Part shown: positions 22,855 through 34,796 of the stretch, piece after piece
Layout: every line of letters begins with the position of its first letter
How positions within the stretch are numbered: the first letter of the stretch is position 1
Assembly: GCA_027257055.1 (NCBI GenBank)
Contig: JAPVLO010000277.1
Location: 1,612,001 to 1,676,000, forward strand
DNA length: 64,000 bases
Direction: 5' to 3'
DNA from: Cephalopachus bancanus
Taxonomy: Eukaryota; Chordata; Mammalia; Primates; Tarsiidae
Translations under genes and position numbers: made by a program
The notes under the pieces: model-generated
What the model was told of the DNA's origin: nothing
Seen by the model: the letters and a program-made list of their open reading frames with translations, nothing else
Database searches by the model: none

Positions 22855-23397
22855 TGATGGTACAGACAATGTAAGACGTGATGAATTGTGTAGAACCTGT
22901 GTGAAGCCTTATATATTTATATATTACGTGTGATGAATTATGTGAAATGTAATGAAACTATAACCTCATATATTAAGTATGCTGAAACTGTGTACTGTGA
23001 CCTCTCCCCTAAAACTTGGCAATTCTTGGAAACCCTGGAAAGAATGCCCTACTTGGAAGCCCCAAGTGGCTATGTTAGATAAGTTAACCAGCTTTTTCTG
23101 CTTCTGTAACCCCCGCTGGCAGTGTGTGAGTGTTGTGCGATAAGCCCCTTTCAAATTCTGGCGGGCTTTTCTCTGTTTGAATTGTGGTGGGCAAGCCCCT
23201 CTTCTGGCGGGCTTTGTGTTGTTCGAATTTGAATTATTAAGGGCTTGTGGATTAGGTGGGCTTTTGCCTATTTAAGCCCTCACCTAGAGACCTGCGAGTC
23301 TGGTGGGTGGCCCTGGCCAGTCAAACCTGGCTAATAAACCTCTCTCTTGGTAATTGTGTGTCGGTGCCATGAATCAAGCACTCGAACCCCACATCAA
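22855..23397 (+). mobile_element. Solo LTR of an endogenous retrovirus
   Basis: The segment has LTR architecture: a start near tgtgatggtacag, a TATA-like tatttaag at 23269-23276, aataaa at 23333-23338 some 60 bp later, then a GT-rich 'ttgtgtgtcggtgcc' and an end near ccccacatcaaca. The 'ctgcgagtctggtgggtggc' between them is typical of an R region. No viral coding sequence follows, so it is a solo LTR. The ends are approximate, because the candidate 4-bp TSD (ggag / agag) is imperfect. Confidence 0.72.
23269..23338 (+). promoter_or_regulatory. LTR TATA-like box and polyadenylation signal
   Basis: tatttaag at 23269-23276 and aataaa at 23333-23338, spaced as in a gammaretrovirus-type LTR. Activity is unknown. 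Confidence 0.55.
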
Positions 23398-23625
23398 CAA
23401 GAGTCTGGCCAGTCCCAGCCCAGGTTAGTGGACATTTTTCTTCCTTGTTTTTAGTGGTTATCACTCCTCTGCAGACTTGGACATGCTGCTGGATCCATTT
23501 CTCTCTGGATGCTGAGGAACCTCTGTCTGGTTTACTTTTTCAACACTGGCTTGGACAGTAATACAACTAGGGACTATGAAGGTCAAGGATTTTGCCTGTG
23601 TGCTACAGCTAATGAAAGGCAGGGA

Positions 23626-23921
23626 CCAGGCGCGGAAGCTCATGCCTGTCATTCCAGCACTTTGTGAGGCCGAGGTGCGAGGTTTGCCTGAGCCCGTGGG
23701 TTCGAGACCCGCCTGGGCAACTTGGCGAGACCGCATCTCTACAATAAATCAAAAAACCAGCCAGACGTGGTAGCACATGCCTGTAGTTCCGGCTACTGGG
23801 AAGGCTGAGGCGGAAGGATCGCCGGAGCCCAGCGGGTCGAGGCTGCGGTGGCCGGGAGCGGCCACTGCCCTCCGGTCTGGGCGACAGAGCGAGACTCCAA
23901 CTCAAAAAAAAAAAAAACAAA
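23626..23921 (+). mobile_element. Alu
   Basis: Forward dimer. Its first 30 bases are closer to the ancestral Alu ('ccaggcgcggaagctcatgc') than those of its neighbours. The right monomer is young-type. Confidence 0.92.
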
Positions 23922-23989
23922 CAACCAAGGCAAAGTTCCTGTGGAGCTCACATTCTGCTGTTGGAGACAAGCAATAAAGAGATAAATGG

Positions 23990-24284
23990 GCCGGGCTCGG
24001 TGGCTCAGCCTGTAATCCCGCGCCTTTGGGAGGCTGAGGTGAGTGGATTGCCTGAGCCCGCGGGTTCGAGACCCGCCTGGGCAGCGAGACCTCATCTCTA
24101 CAATAAATCAAAAAATCAGCCGGGCATGGTAGCGCATGCCTGTAATTCCGGCTACTCGGAAGGCTGAGGTGGAAGGATCGCCGGAGCCCAGCATGTCGAG
24201 GCTGCGGTGGCCGGGAGCGGCCACTGCACTCCAGTCTGGGCGACAGAGTGAGACTCCATCTCAAAAAAAAAAAAAAAAAAAAAA
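23990..24284 (+). mobile_element. Alu (young)
   Basis: Close to the window consensus, with a 24-A tail. A perfect 13-bp TSD, aagagataaatgg, lies at 23977-23989 and 24285-24297. Confidence 0.95.
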
Positions 24285-24297
24285 AAGAGATAAATGG

Positions 24298-24660
24298 ATG
24301 CTCGAGATAATAGATCATGCAAGGTACTGATGCAAGTCATGAAGAAAAATAAAGCATGCTCTAGGGGTTGAGGAGTGTGCTGTTTTAAGTGGGTGGCTGA
24401 AGACAGGGGTGATGGAGCAAAGCTCCAAGTTAAATAAGGGACTGAGCTGTGCGTCATCTGGGAGAAGAGCCTTCCCTGGAGAGGGAACAAAGAGCGAGTG
24501 CAAAGGCCCTGAGGCCGCAATGTGCTGGGCACGTGGGAGAGGAGCAGCTTTGTGACTGGGCTCCACTGAGGGAGGGATTTGGATTTTATTCTCAGTGAGG
24601 GCTGAGAGGGGACATGTCACGTAGTCTGACTGACTTGTTGGTCAGTGGTGACACACACAT
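24298..24660 (+). repeat. Ancient mammalian interspersed repeat, unclassified
   Basis: The text 'gcaaaggccctgaggc' and 'tttggattttattctcagtg' occurs in a widespread old mammalian repeat whose name I cannot fix by eye. There is no open frame of note. Confidence 0.45.
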
Positions 24661-24671
24661 ACAAAAGTTAG

Positions 24672-24976
<305 letters not shown>

Positions 24977-25285
24977 CCCATTTTAACCGTTTGTAAGTGT
25001 GTGTAGCATTAAGTTTGTCCCCATCATCGTGCGGCCACCCCCATCATCCATCTCCAGAACTTTTTCATCTTCCCAAACTGAAACCGGGTTCCCATGTGTC
25101 CCCTCTCCTCCCTGCCACCGGCATCGTCCATCCTACTTCCTGTCCCTGTGCATTTTGCAACTCCGGGTACCGCGTGTACGTGGAATCCCACAGCATTTGT
25201 CCTTTTGATTCTGGCTTATTTCACTTGGCGTCGTGTCCTCAAGGTGCCTCCATGTTGTCACACGTGCAGAACTCCCTTCCTTTTT

Positions 25286-25562
25286 TTTTTTGAGTTGGAG
25301 TCTCACTCTGCCGCCCAGGCTGGAGTGCAGGGGCCGCTCCCGGCCACCGCAGCCTCCACCTGCTGGGCTCCGGCGATCCTTCCGCCTCCGCCTTCCGAGT
25401 AGCCGGAATTACAGGCATGCGCTACCACGCTCGGCTGATTTTTTGATTTATTGTAGAGACGAGGTCTCGCTGCCCAGGCGGGTCTCGAACCCGTGGGCTC
25501 AGGCAATCCACTCACCTCAGCCTCCCAAAGGCGTGGGATTACAGGCTGAGCCACCGAGCCCG
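25286..25562 (-). mobile_element. Alu (young-type) in L1
   Basis: Reverse dimer. TSD tcccttccttttt on both sides. Confidence 0.93.
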
Positions 25563-26050
25563 GCTTCCCTTCCTTTTTAAGGCTGAGTAACCTGTTGTGG
25601 GGCTGGACCACGTCTGGTTTTTCAGATCACGCACTGGGGTACACTTGGGCGCCTCCACCTTCTGGCTGTTTCGGACAATGCTGCTGTGACCGTGGTAGAC
25701 ACATGCCTCTTTGCAACCCGGCTTTCAGTTCCTTTGAGTGGATGTACCCAGAGCAGACTTGCCGGGTCAGATGGCAGCTCCAGGTCTAGTGTGGGTAGGA
25801 TCTGCCATCCTGCTTGCTACAGCAGCTGCACCATTTTGCACTCCCACCCACCGTGCACGAGATTTGCCACGACCTCAACAACACGTTGTGTTCTGTCTTT
25901 TTGAGAGTCGCCATCCCAGTTGGGTGTGAGGGTGTGAGGTGTTATTTCACCCTGGTTTCAATCTGCAATTCCCTAATGATTAGTGGTGTTGGCAGCTCTT
26001 CATGTGATTTTTGGTCATTTGTACATCCTCTCTGAAGAAATGTCTCCTAA

Positions 26051-26310
<260 letters not shown>

Positions 26311-26411
26311 CATCTGCCAATTTTTTATGTGCATTGTTTGTCCTGTTGTTGAGTTGCAGGTGTTCTTTATATATCCTGGATCTTAGCCCCTTATCAAATA
26401 TATGATTTCTT

Positions 26412-26588
26412 TCTTTTTTCTTTTTTTTTGAGTTGGAGTCTCACCCTGTCACCCAGGCTGGGGCACAGTAATTTTTTGATTTAATGTAGAGATGAGGTCT
26501 CATCATGTTGCTCAGGCTGGTCTCGAAACCGCAGGCTCAGGCAAGCCTCCCAAAGTACGGGGATGACAGGCTGAGCCACCGAGCCTGG
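26412..26588 (-). mobile_element. Alu with large internal deletion
   Basis: The right monomer jumps from 'caggctggggcacagtaa' to the inter-monomer 'ttttttgatttaatgtagag'. The TSD aaatatatgatttct / caaatatgatttct shows it inserted as a unit. Confidence 0.87.
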
Positions 26589-27189
26589 CCCAAATATGAT
26601 TTCTAAATATCTTCTCCCATCCTGTGGGTGGCTTATTTGCTCAGCTGATTGTGAACTTTGTGCTCAGAAGTTTCATATGTGATGTAGTCCAGTTTATCTT
26701 TAAAAAAAATGTTATTTCCTGACCTTTGGTGTGATCATTTAAAAATAATTGCCCAACAGTGTCATAAATAGTGTTTTCCCCTATGTTTTCTTGTAAAAGT
26801 TCTATATTTTTAGGTCTTACATTTAGATCTTTGATTTATTTTGAGTTTATTTTTGTATGTGGTTCAACTTCCTTCTTCTGCATGTGGATGTCCAGTTTTC
26901 CCATCATTTGTTGAAGAAACTGTCCTTTCCCCACCGATTGGCACCCTTGTCAAATATCACTTGATCACACGCCTGAGTGTCCGTTTCTGGGCTCTCTGTC
27001 CTAGCTGTTGGTCTCTGTGTCTGTCTTTCTGCCAGTGCACACTTTTGGTTTTTGCGGCTTTGAAGTAAGTTTTGAAATCAGAAATCAGACGTATAAGACC
27101 TTCAACTTCGTTCTTTTTCAAGATTGTTTTGGTTCTTTAGGGTCCCTTGAGAGTCTGTATAGACTTTAGGATGGATTTTTCCATTTTCT

Positions 27190-27475
27190 TTTTCTTGAGT
27201 CGGAGTCTCACCCTGTCACCCAGGCTGGAGTGCAGTAGCTCGCTCACGGCCACTGCAGCCTCAACCTGCTGGGTTCAGGCGATCCTTCCGCCTCAGCCTT
27301 CCAAGTAGTTGGCACTACAGGCGTGTGTCACCATGCTTGGCTGATTATTTATTTTATTGTAGAGATGAGGTCTTGCCAAGTTGCCCAGGTTGGTCTTGAG
27401 CCCGCAGGCTCAGTCAATCCTCTTGCCTCAGCCTCCTAAAGTGCAGGGATTACAGGCATGAACCACCACGACTGG
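27190..27475 (-). mobile_element. Alu (older right-monomer type) in L1
   Basis: Reverse dimer. The imperfect TSD is ggatttttccatttt / gggtttttctatttt. Confidence 0.9.
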
Positions 27476-27743
27476 CGGGTTTTTCTATTTTTGACAAAAA
27501 CATCATTGGTATTTTGATAGAGGTTGCATCAAATCTATAGATTGCTTTGGGTAGTTTTTACATAGCAAAATTAAGTCTTCCAACCCTTGAACATGGGGTT
27601 CTTTTCCCACTTATTGGTGTATCCTTCAATTTCTTTCAGCAAAGTTTTGTAGTTTTCAGTGTACAAGTTGTTTGCTTCATTGGTGAAATCTATCCATAAG
27701 TATTTTTTTTCTTTATAGTATTATAAAGGGAATTTTTTCTATT

Positions 27744-28035
27744 CTTTTTTTTTTGAGTTGGAATCTCACTCTGTCGCCCAGACTGGAGTGCAGTGGCCAC
27801 TCCCGGCCACCGCAGCCTCGACCTGCTGGGCTTCGGCGATCCTTCCACCTCAGCCTTCCATGTAGCTGGAACTACAGGCGCGCGCTACCACGCCCGGCTG
27901 ACTTTTTAAAAAAAATTTATTGTAGAGATGAGGTCTCGCCTGTCCAGGCGGGTCTCGAACCCACAAGCTCAGGCAATCCACTCACTTCAGCCTCCCAAAG
28001 GCGCAGGATTACAGGCTGAGCCACTGAGCCCGGCT
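27744..28035 (-). mobile_element. Alu
   Basis: Reverse dimer of the young type, at the right edge of the old L1. Confidence 0.92.
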
Positions 28036-28055
28036 TTTTTTTTTTTTAAGAAAGC

Positions 28056-28094
28056 AAGGCTGGGTACGATGGCTCACACCTGTGATCCCCACCT
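28056..28094 (+). mobile_element. Alu head fragment (39 bp)
   Basis: Matches only the first bases of a forward Alu ('gctgggtacgatggctcaca'). A reverse Alu lies immediately to its right. Confidence 0.75.
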
Positions 28095-28385
28095 TTTTTT
28101 TTTTTTTTTTGAGTTGGAGTCTCAGTCTGTGGCCCAGACTGGAGTACAGTGGCCGCTCCCAGCCACCGCAGCCTCGACCTGCTGGGCTCCGGCGATCTTT
28201 CCGCCTCAGCCTTCCAAGTAGCTGGAATTACAGGCACGTGCTACCACGCCCGGCTGAGTTTTTGATTTATTGTAGAGATGAGGTCTCGCCTGCCCAGGTG
28301 GGTCTCGAACCCGCGGGCTCAGGCAATCCACTCACCTCAGCCTCCCAAAGGCGCGGGATTACAGGCTGAGCCACCGAGCCCAGCA
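28095..28385 (-). mobile_element. Alu (young-type)
   Basis: Reverse dimer with a 17-T tract, inserted next to or within the partial forward Alu. Confidence 0.92.
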
Positions 28386-28389
28386 AATC

Positions 28390-29797
28390 CCAGTTTTCAA
28401 AAAAATGTTTATTTTAAATATGTGAGACACAAGTCAAGGTTAGGTACATTAGTAGTCATCATACAGGTGAGGTTTGGGTCTCCCTTTGGTTCTCACTTTT
28501 CCTGGTTTGGAATCAGGTACCCTTATTAGTATTATGTACCCCCCACCCCCGCTGGCAGTGACCCGCTACTGCCAATCCCTTTCATGTAGTATTATAATAA
28601 ATGTTCAGGGTCCACTTATGAGTGAGAACATGTGGTACTCAGTTCTTTGTACCTGTGATAGATCACTGAGTGTGATCGACTCTAAATCCATCTAAGTTGC
28701 TGCGAAGTTCATAATTTTGTCTTTTTGTTTTGTTTTTTTTTTGGGTTTTTTTTTGAGTTGGAGTCTCGCTCTGTTGCCCAGACTGGAGTGCAGTGGCCGC
28801 TCCCGGCCCCCGCAGCCTCGACCTGCTGGGCTCCGGCGATCCTTCCGCCTCAGCCTTCCGAGTAGCTAGAGCTACAAGCGTGCGCTACCATGCCTGGCTA
28901 ATTTTTTGATTTATTGTAGAGATGAGGTCTCGCCAAGTTGCCCAGGTGGGTCTCGAACCCGTGGGCTCAGGCAATCCACTCACCTCGGCCTCCCAAGGCG
29001 CGGGATGACAGGCTGAGCCACCGAGCCCAGCTTAATTTTGTCTTTCTTTATGGCTGCATAATATTCCATGGTGTATATGTATCACATTTAAAAAAATCCA
29101 GTCCACTTTCGATGGGCAGCATGGTTGGTTCCATGTTTTTGCTATTGTGAATAGAGCCGCAACAAACATACGTGTGCAGGTATCTTTTCTGTAGAAATTG
29201 GAGTTCCTCCGGGTATATTCCCAGAAGGGGGATCACTGGGAATATCTTGAAGGTTAATTCTTAGTACTTTTAGGAATTGTCACACTGTTTTCCACAGAGG
29301 CTGCTCTAGTTTACACACGCACCAACAGTGTAGAAGCGTTCTCTTTTCAGATCCTCTCCAGCATCTGTTGTTTTTTGAGTTATTGATGATGGCCATCCTG
29401 ACGGGAGTTAGGTGGCGGTATCCCAGCGTGGCTTTGATTTGACCTTTAGGGAGGCTGAGCATTTTTTCATGTATCTGTTGCTGCTCATATGTCTTCTTTT
29501 GAGAAGTGTCTATTTATATCTTTTGCTCACTTTTTAATAGGGCTGTTTTGTCTTCCTTCTGGCATGTTTGAGTTCCTTGTAGATCCTCCATTCTAGGTCT
29601 TTGTGAGATATCCAGTTGGCAAATATTTTTTCCCATTCTGCGGGCTGCCTCCTCCCTTTCTTGATGGTTTCTTTTGCTTTGTAGAAGCTTTTGGGTTTGG
29701 TCAGGTTCTACTTGTCTGACTTATCTCTTATGGCTGGGCTTTTGGAGTTTGATCAGGAATTGGTTGCCTATTATTTGGGGTGTTTATTTTTAGTGTA
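28390..29797 (-). mobile_element. 5'-truncated L1, 3' UTR and ORF2 C-terminus
   Basis: The 3' UTR carries the 'cgctggcagtgacccgctactgcc' type repeats at about 28550-28577. ORF2 C-terminus follows to about 29797 (the cysteine-rich region is at about 29290-29370). It is the same lineage as the L1 at 18914-20643. Confidence 0.85.
28732..29033 (-). mobile_element. Alu in L1
   Basis: Reverse dimer. TSD taattttgtcttt on both sides (about 28712 and 29033). Confidence 0.93.
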
Positions 29798-29813
29798 TAG
29801 AAATGCAACTGCA

Positions 29814-30105
29814 AGCTGGGCTCGGTGGCTCAGCCTGTAATCCCGCACCTCGGGAGGCTGAGGTGACTGGATTGCCTGAACCCGCGGGTTCGAGACCCGC
29901 CTGGGCAACTTGGTGAGGCCTCATCTCTACAATAAATAAATTTTAAAAATTGTCGGGTGTGGTAGCGTGCGCCTGTAGTTCCAGCTACTTGGAAGGCTGA
30001 GGCGAAAGGATCGCCGGAGCCCAGCAGGTAGAGGCTGCGGTGGCCGGGAGCGGCCACTGCACTCCAGTCTGGGCGACAGTGAGACTCCGACTCAAAAAAA
30101 GAGAA
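29814..30105 (+). mobile_element. Alu
   Basis: Forward dimer. A perfect 15-bp TSD, agaaatgcaactgca, lies at 29799-29813 and 30106-30120. Confidence 0.95.
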
Positions 30106-30120
30106 AGAAATGCAACTGCA

Positions 30121-30640
30121 GGCTGGAGTTGGAGACAGTTGTAACTCAAGGAGCAAACCTCGAGTACGGGACATTTCTGAACTGGAAAGAACTTATGCTG
30201 GAACAAAAATGCACGTGGCAGAATCCACCTGATAGGAGATTCTGTGAACAGGGGAGTTCTTTGAGTTAATTTCTGGATTGAATACAATTATTAATGGGTA
30301 AGGAAGAAAATGTATCAAGGTGAAGTTCACGTATATATTGTTAAAATGCAGTCATACCTGCAGACATCATTTAGAACTTGGAGCAACAAGAGACTGTGGT
30401 GGAGCAGCATTTTATCACTGATGTTTTTTACAATTGCTGGCACATGGGGATATCAAAAACGAAGTGTCAGTCAATTGATTACTGTGTTTAAATTATCTAC
30501 AAATGATGCATCCCCTCCTGCCTGTTCTAGGGGGTTGGCTAGGGGTGGGGTGGGGTGGGGAGAGGCTGCCCTCACCGCTCTGTCCTTCCTGGACAGCTGA
30601 CTTAAAGCCCCAGCATCACAAAGTTACACTGTCTGTGAGA
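30121..30640. other. Intergenic DNA
   Basis: No repeat or gene recognised. A short GGGGT-rich tract lies at 30541-30560. Confidence 0.4.
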
Positions 30641-30932
30641 ATTTTTTTTTTTGAGCTGGAGTCACTCTGTCGCCCACACGAGTGCAGTGGCCACTCCCCG
30701 CCACCGCAGCCTCGACCTGCTGGGCCCCGGCCATCCTTCCACCTCAGCCTTCCAAGTAGCCGGAATTACAGGCATGTGCTACCACGCCTGGCTGATTTTT
30801 TGTTTTTGATTTATTGTAGAGACGAGGTCTCGCCAAGTTGCCCAGGCGGGTCTCGAACCCGCGGGCTCAGGCAATCCACTCACCTCAGCTTCCCAAAGTG
30901 CTGGGATTACAGGCTGAGCCACCGAGCCTGGC
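30641..30932 (-). mobile_element. Alu
   Basis: Reverse dimer with a T-tract at 30640-30650. Flanks gagaattttt / ctgaattgtt are only loosely alike. Confidence 0.92.
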
Positions 30933-31170
30933 TGAATTGTTTTAATTTAAACGAATAGTCTTGAGGTTGAGAATTTTTATTTCAGGCATTGGACTTCTCA
31001 AGGGTGAAGAGGCAAACAATCGGAAAGTCTGCTGAGTTCTTTTTCTCAGAGATCAATGCTTAGAATTTTGCAAGCATTTGCATTTTGGGGGGAAGGGGGA
31101 ACCTGACAGCTTTTTCGTTTCGGTCTAGCTTTTGGCACCCTCTGGCGGACAGTTTGAAAACAGAAAGATC

Positions 31171-31467
31171 AGGCCTGGCTCGATGGCTCAGCCTGTAATG
31201 CCAGCACTTTGAGAGGCCGAGGCGAGTGGATTGCCTGAGCCCGCCGGTTCGAGACCAGTCCGGGTAACTTGGCGAAACCTCGTCTCTACAATAAATAAAA
31301 AAATTAGCCAGTGTGGTAGGGCGCACCTGTAGTTCCAGCTACTTGGAAGGCTGAGGCGGAAGGATCGCCGGAGCCCAGCGGGTGGAGGCTGCGGTGGCCG
31401 GGAGTGGCCACTGCACTCCAGTCTGGGTGACAGAGTGAGACTCCGACTCAAAAAAAAAAAAAAAAAA
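31171..31467 (+). mobile_element. Alu, first part of a tandem pair
   Basis: Forward full dimer. The TSD cagaaagatc at 31161-31170 has its partner at 31597-31606, beyond the next Alu fragment. Confidence 0.93.
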
Positions 31468-31596
31468 ATCTGGCCAGGCTTGGTGGGAGTCCAGCAGGTC
31501 GACGCTGGGGTGACTGTGAGTGTGCCACTGCACTCCAGCCTGGGCGACGAGGTGAGACTCCAACTCAAAAAAATCAAAAACAAACACAAAAAAACC
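31468..31596 (+). mobile_element. Internally deleted Alu in the tail of the previous one
   Basis: An Alu head of about 20 bp ('tggccaggcttggtggg') is joined directly to the older-type right-monomer end ('agtccagcaggtcgacgctg') and a tail. It shares the outer 10-bp TSD with its neighbour. Confidence 0.88.
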
Positions 31597-31659
31597 CAGA
31601 AAGATCCAATACTGTATAAATGGATACTCAATACTCGTCTACACTGCTTAAGTGCCATG

Positions 31660-31830
31660 CAATGTACTTGCGGGTGTCATCTCATCCTTACAAACTGCCT
31701 GTAAATCAAGCACGTTATTCACATTTTACCGATTGTAGGACCAGTTCAGAGAGACAAAGTAAATTGACCGCAGCCACACAGCTAACAAGTGGCACAGTTA
31801 CTGGTCTTATCTTACTCCAGACCCTACGCC
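31660..31830 (-). repeat. MIR SINE relic
   Basis: Antisense MIR core, with 'cacattttaccgattgtagg' and 'gcagccacacagctaacaag'. Confidence 0.75.
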
Positions 31831-31990
31831 CTTCACCCCCAGACAAGTTACCAGCTCAACTTTGACTCCAGAGCCTGGGATGAGGAGTCTCCGCCCCAAA
31901 CTGTGCTTCCAGAACTGCAGACACTTGCACAATTGTGATTGTGAGATCTAGAGGTAGTGCTTTCATGGCTTCCTAAATGTTGTGATTTAC

Positions 31991-32287
31991 TTTTTTTTTT
32001 TTTTTTTTTTTGAGTTGGAGTCTCACTCTGTCGCCCACACTGGAGTGCAATGGCCCCTCCCGGCCACTGCAGCCTCGACCTGCTGGGCTCGGGCGATCCT
32101 TCCACCTCAGCCTTCCAAGTAGCTGGAACTACAGGCGTGTGCTACCACGCCCGGCTAATTTTTGATTTATTGTAGAGATGAGGTCTCCCCAAGTTGCCCA
32201 GGCGGGTCTCTAACCCGCGGGCTCAGGCAATCCACTCACCTCAGCCTCCCAAAGCGCGGGATGACAGGCTGAGCCACCGAGCCCCGC
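31991..32287 (-). mobile_element. Alu (young-type)
   Basis: Reverse dimer with a 22-T tract. It abuts an older Alu monomer. Confidence 0.93.
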
Positions 32288-32421
32288 TAATAATTTTTTT
32301 TTTGTAGAGGCGAGATTTTGCTATATTGCTTAGGCTGGTCTCAGTCTCCTGGACTCAAGCAATCCTTCTGCCTTGGCCTCCCGAAGTCCTGGGATTATAA
32401 GCATGAGCCACCACTTCTGGC
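32288..32421 (-). mobile_element. Old Alu left monomer (FLAM-like)
   Basis: A lone monomer of about 130 bp, with 'gtagaggcgagattttgcta' and 'gcctcccgaagtcctggga'. Confidence 0.78.
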
Positions 32422-33124
32422 CAAGACTGGACATTTCCAACAGGCCCCAGGTAAGGCTGAGGCCGTGGGGTGGGGTCCACATTAAAAGAGCATGACTCTC
32501 AGACTACCCCGATGGCTCCCAAACCATGCATGTCATCACAGGGGTTAGAGCAACTTTTGGAAAACATGGCTTCCCACCCCCACGCCAGATCCATCCCGTC
32601 ATCCTCTCTGAAAGCAAAGCCTGGGAATGGGAGTTCTGGAAACACTCAAGGGAACTCTGATTGTTATCCAGGCTTGGAAACCTCCCAAACTGCAGCATCG
32701 GACCTCACATTTGGGCATACAGCAAGATCTTACAACCTAATTCAAACTTTGTCCTTATAAGTAAGTGCCTTGCAGGTCGCTGCCAACCTAGGGAGATCAG
32801 GGTGTGTTTTCATGTTAAGGTCACACTCCAAGAACTGTGCTTTCTCACACAGTAACAGGAACAAAGCAGATGGAAAAACCGTCTAAAGCGATCTTGTGAT
32901 GTTAATATCATATTTGCATGGGCTTACACATCTCTTAAGATGATTGTAGTAGCTGCCAGAGACCCAAATACAGACACTTTTCTGCAACATGATTTAAAAG
33001 CTAGGGCTTTGACACATATCTTACAAAAAGTTTGTATCTGCACAATTTGGAGTGTCCTGCATTTCTTGGGCCCATCCCGGTGTCTCAGTCAATCACTGCA
33101 AGCCATCCTGGTTCCTGGCCCCAT
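32422..33124. other. Intergenic DNA
   Basis: No repeat or gene I can name. A 96-codon open frame at 32470-32760 shows no recognisable domain. Confidence 0.4.
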
Positions 33125-33137
33125 TAAGAGAGGGCTA

Positions 33138-33432
33138 CTGGCCAGGCTCAATGGCTCAGGCTGTAATTCCAGTGCTTTGGGAGGCTGAGGTGAGTGGATT
33201 GCCTAAGCCTGAAGGTTTGAGACTCGCCCGGGCAACTTGGCAAGACCTCATCTCTACAGTAAACCATAAATTAGCCGGGCATGGTAGTGCACGCCTGTAG
33301 TTCCGGCTACTTGGAAGGCTGAGGCGGAAGGATCGCCGGAGCACAGCAGATCGAGGCTGCGGTGGCCAGGAGTGTGCCACTGCACTCCAGCTGGGGTGAC
33401 GGAGTGAGACTCGAACTCAAAAAAAAAAAAAA
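33138..33432 (+). mobile_element. Alu
   Basis: Forward dimer. TSD agagagggcta on both sides. Confidence 0.93.
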
Positions 33433-33551
33433 GAGAGAGAGGGCTATGCTTCCAACAGTCTGTGCCCCACCTCCAGAGAACATGGTGGGGATGAGAGAGG
33501 GATTACCAGCAGAGTGCCAAGTTAGTTGCCCTTCCAAGCCACAAAAAACAC

Positions 33552-33840
33552 TTTTTTTTAGTTGGGGTCTCACTGTCACCCAGGCTGGAGCGCAGTGGCA
33601 CGCTCACAGCCACCACAGTCTTGACCTCCTGGGCTCAGGTAATCCTTCCACCTCAGCCTTCAAGTAACTGGGACTACAGGCGTGTGCCACCACACCCAGC
33701 TAATTTTTTTTTTCTTTTTTTGGAGAGACGCGGTCTTACTATGTTGCCCAGGCTGGTCTCAGACTCTCGGGCTCAAGCAATCCTCCCACCTCAGCCTCCC
33801 AAAGTGCTGGGATTGCAGGCGTTAGCCACCGCTCCCGGCC
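33552..33840 (-). mobile_element. Older Alu
   Basis: Reverse dimer. TSD caaaaaacacttt / caaaaacacttt. Confidence 0.92.
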
Positions 33841-33852
33841 CAAAAACACTTT

Positions 33853-34341
33853 AAAGAAGTTTCCAGAAGAGGCCAGCAGAGCGCCACAGGGATGGGCTGA
33901 GCCACCTGCAGACACAGTTGATTCCATGTGACCAAAAACAACGACTGGGGCCCAGATGGAGATTCAGGTCGGTCACAGGGCTACCGAGAAAACCCTGGAA
34001 GAGCCTTTGGTAGGAACCAGCAGCTCCAGCCGTCAGAGTCTGCCTTCCCACCAGCCTGCCGTGTGGGCAGAGGCGTGCCGTGTCCTCAGGCCCGGATGCG
34101 CCTTCAGAGAAATGCGCCTCCAACATGAGACACAAGTGGGTTCTCAGATCGGGGGTTTGTCCACAGGCAACTGTCTAAAGCTGCCCTGGTCTCCATGTGG
34201 GCAGAGCTGCTCGACCCAAGCGCCACTGGGCAGGGTCAGGCATCTACGGCTTGCGCTGTCTACCCAGCATCCCCTCAAGGTGTCTCGCTCACAGCAGCTA
34301 CGAAGCAGACACTCATGGGCAACTGAGCAGCTATAGTGGGA
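33853..34341. other. Intergenic DNA
   Basis: GC-moderate. The 126-codon plus frame (33956-34336) has no domain I can identify and no visible splice context. Confidence 0.35.
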
Positions 34342-34640
34342 TTTTTTTTTTTTTTTTTTGAGTCAGAGTTACACTCTGACACCCAGGCTGGAGTGCAGTG
34401 GCACGCTCACGGCCACTGCAACCTCGACCTGCTGGGCTCCGGGATCCTTCCACCTCACCCTTCCAAATAGCCGGAACTACAGGTGTGCACCACCGTGCCC
34501 AGCTAATTTTTTTGATTTATTGTGGAGACGAGGTCTCAGTGAGTTGCCAGGCTGGTCTTGAACCCGCGGACTCAGGCAATCCTCTCACCTAGGCCTCCGA
34601 AAGTGCTGGGATGACAGGTGTGAGTCACTGTGCCCGACTG
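34342..34640 (-). mobile_element. Alu
   Basis: Reverse dimer, moderately diverged. The TSD is gtgggattttt / ctgggatgttttt, imperfect. Confidence 0.9.
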
Positions 34641-34796
34641 GGATGTTTTTAAATCCCAGAAACGCTTTAGCAGGTGTATGCCTAGCTGTCCTGGATTAAG
34701 CGGCAGGGGAGAGGGCTGAGTGGTGACTTCCCACGGGGTGCTTGGTTAGTTTTTCACACTCTTCTGGTGTGGGGCCTCCACAGTGAGGGGTGGGCT

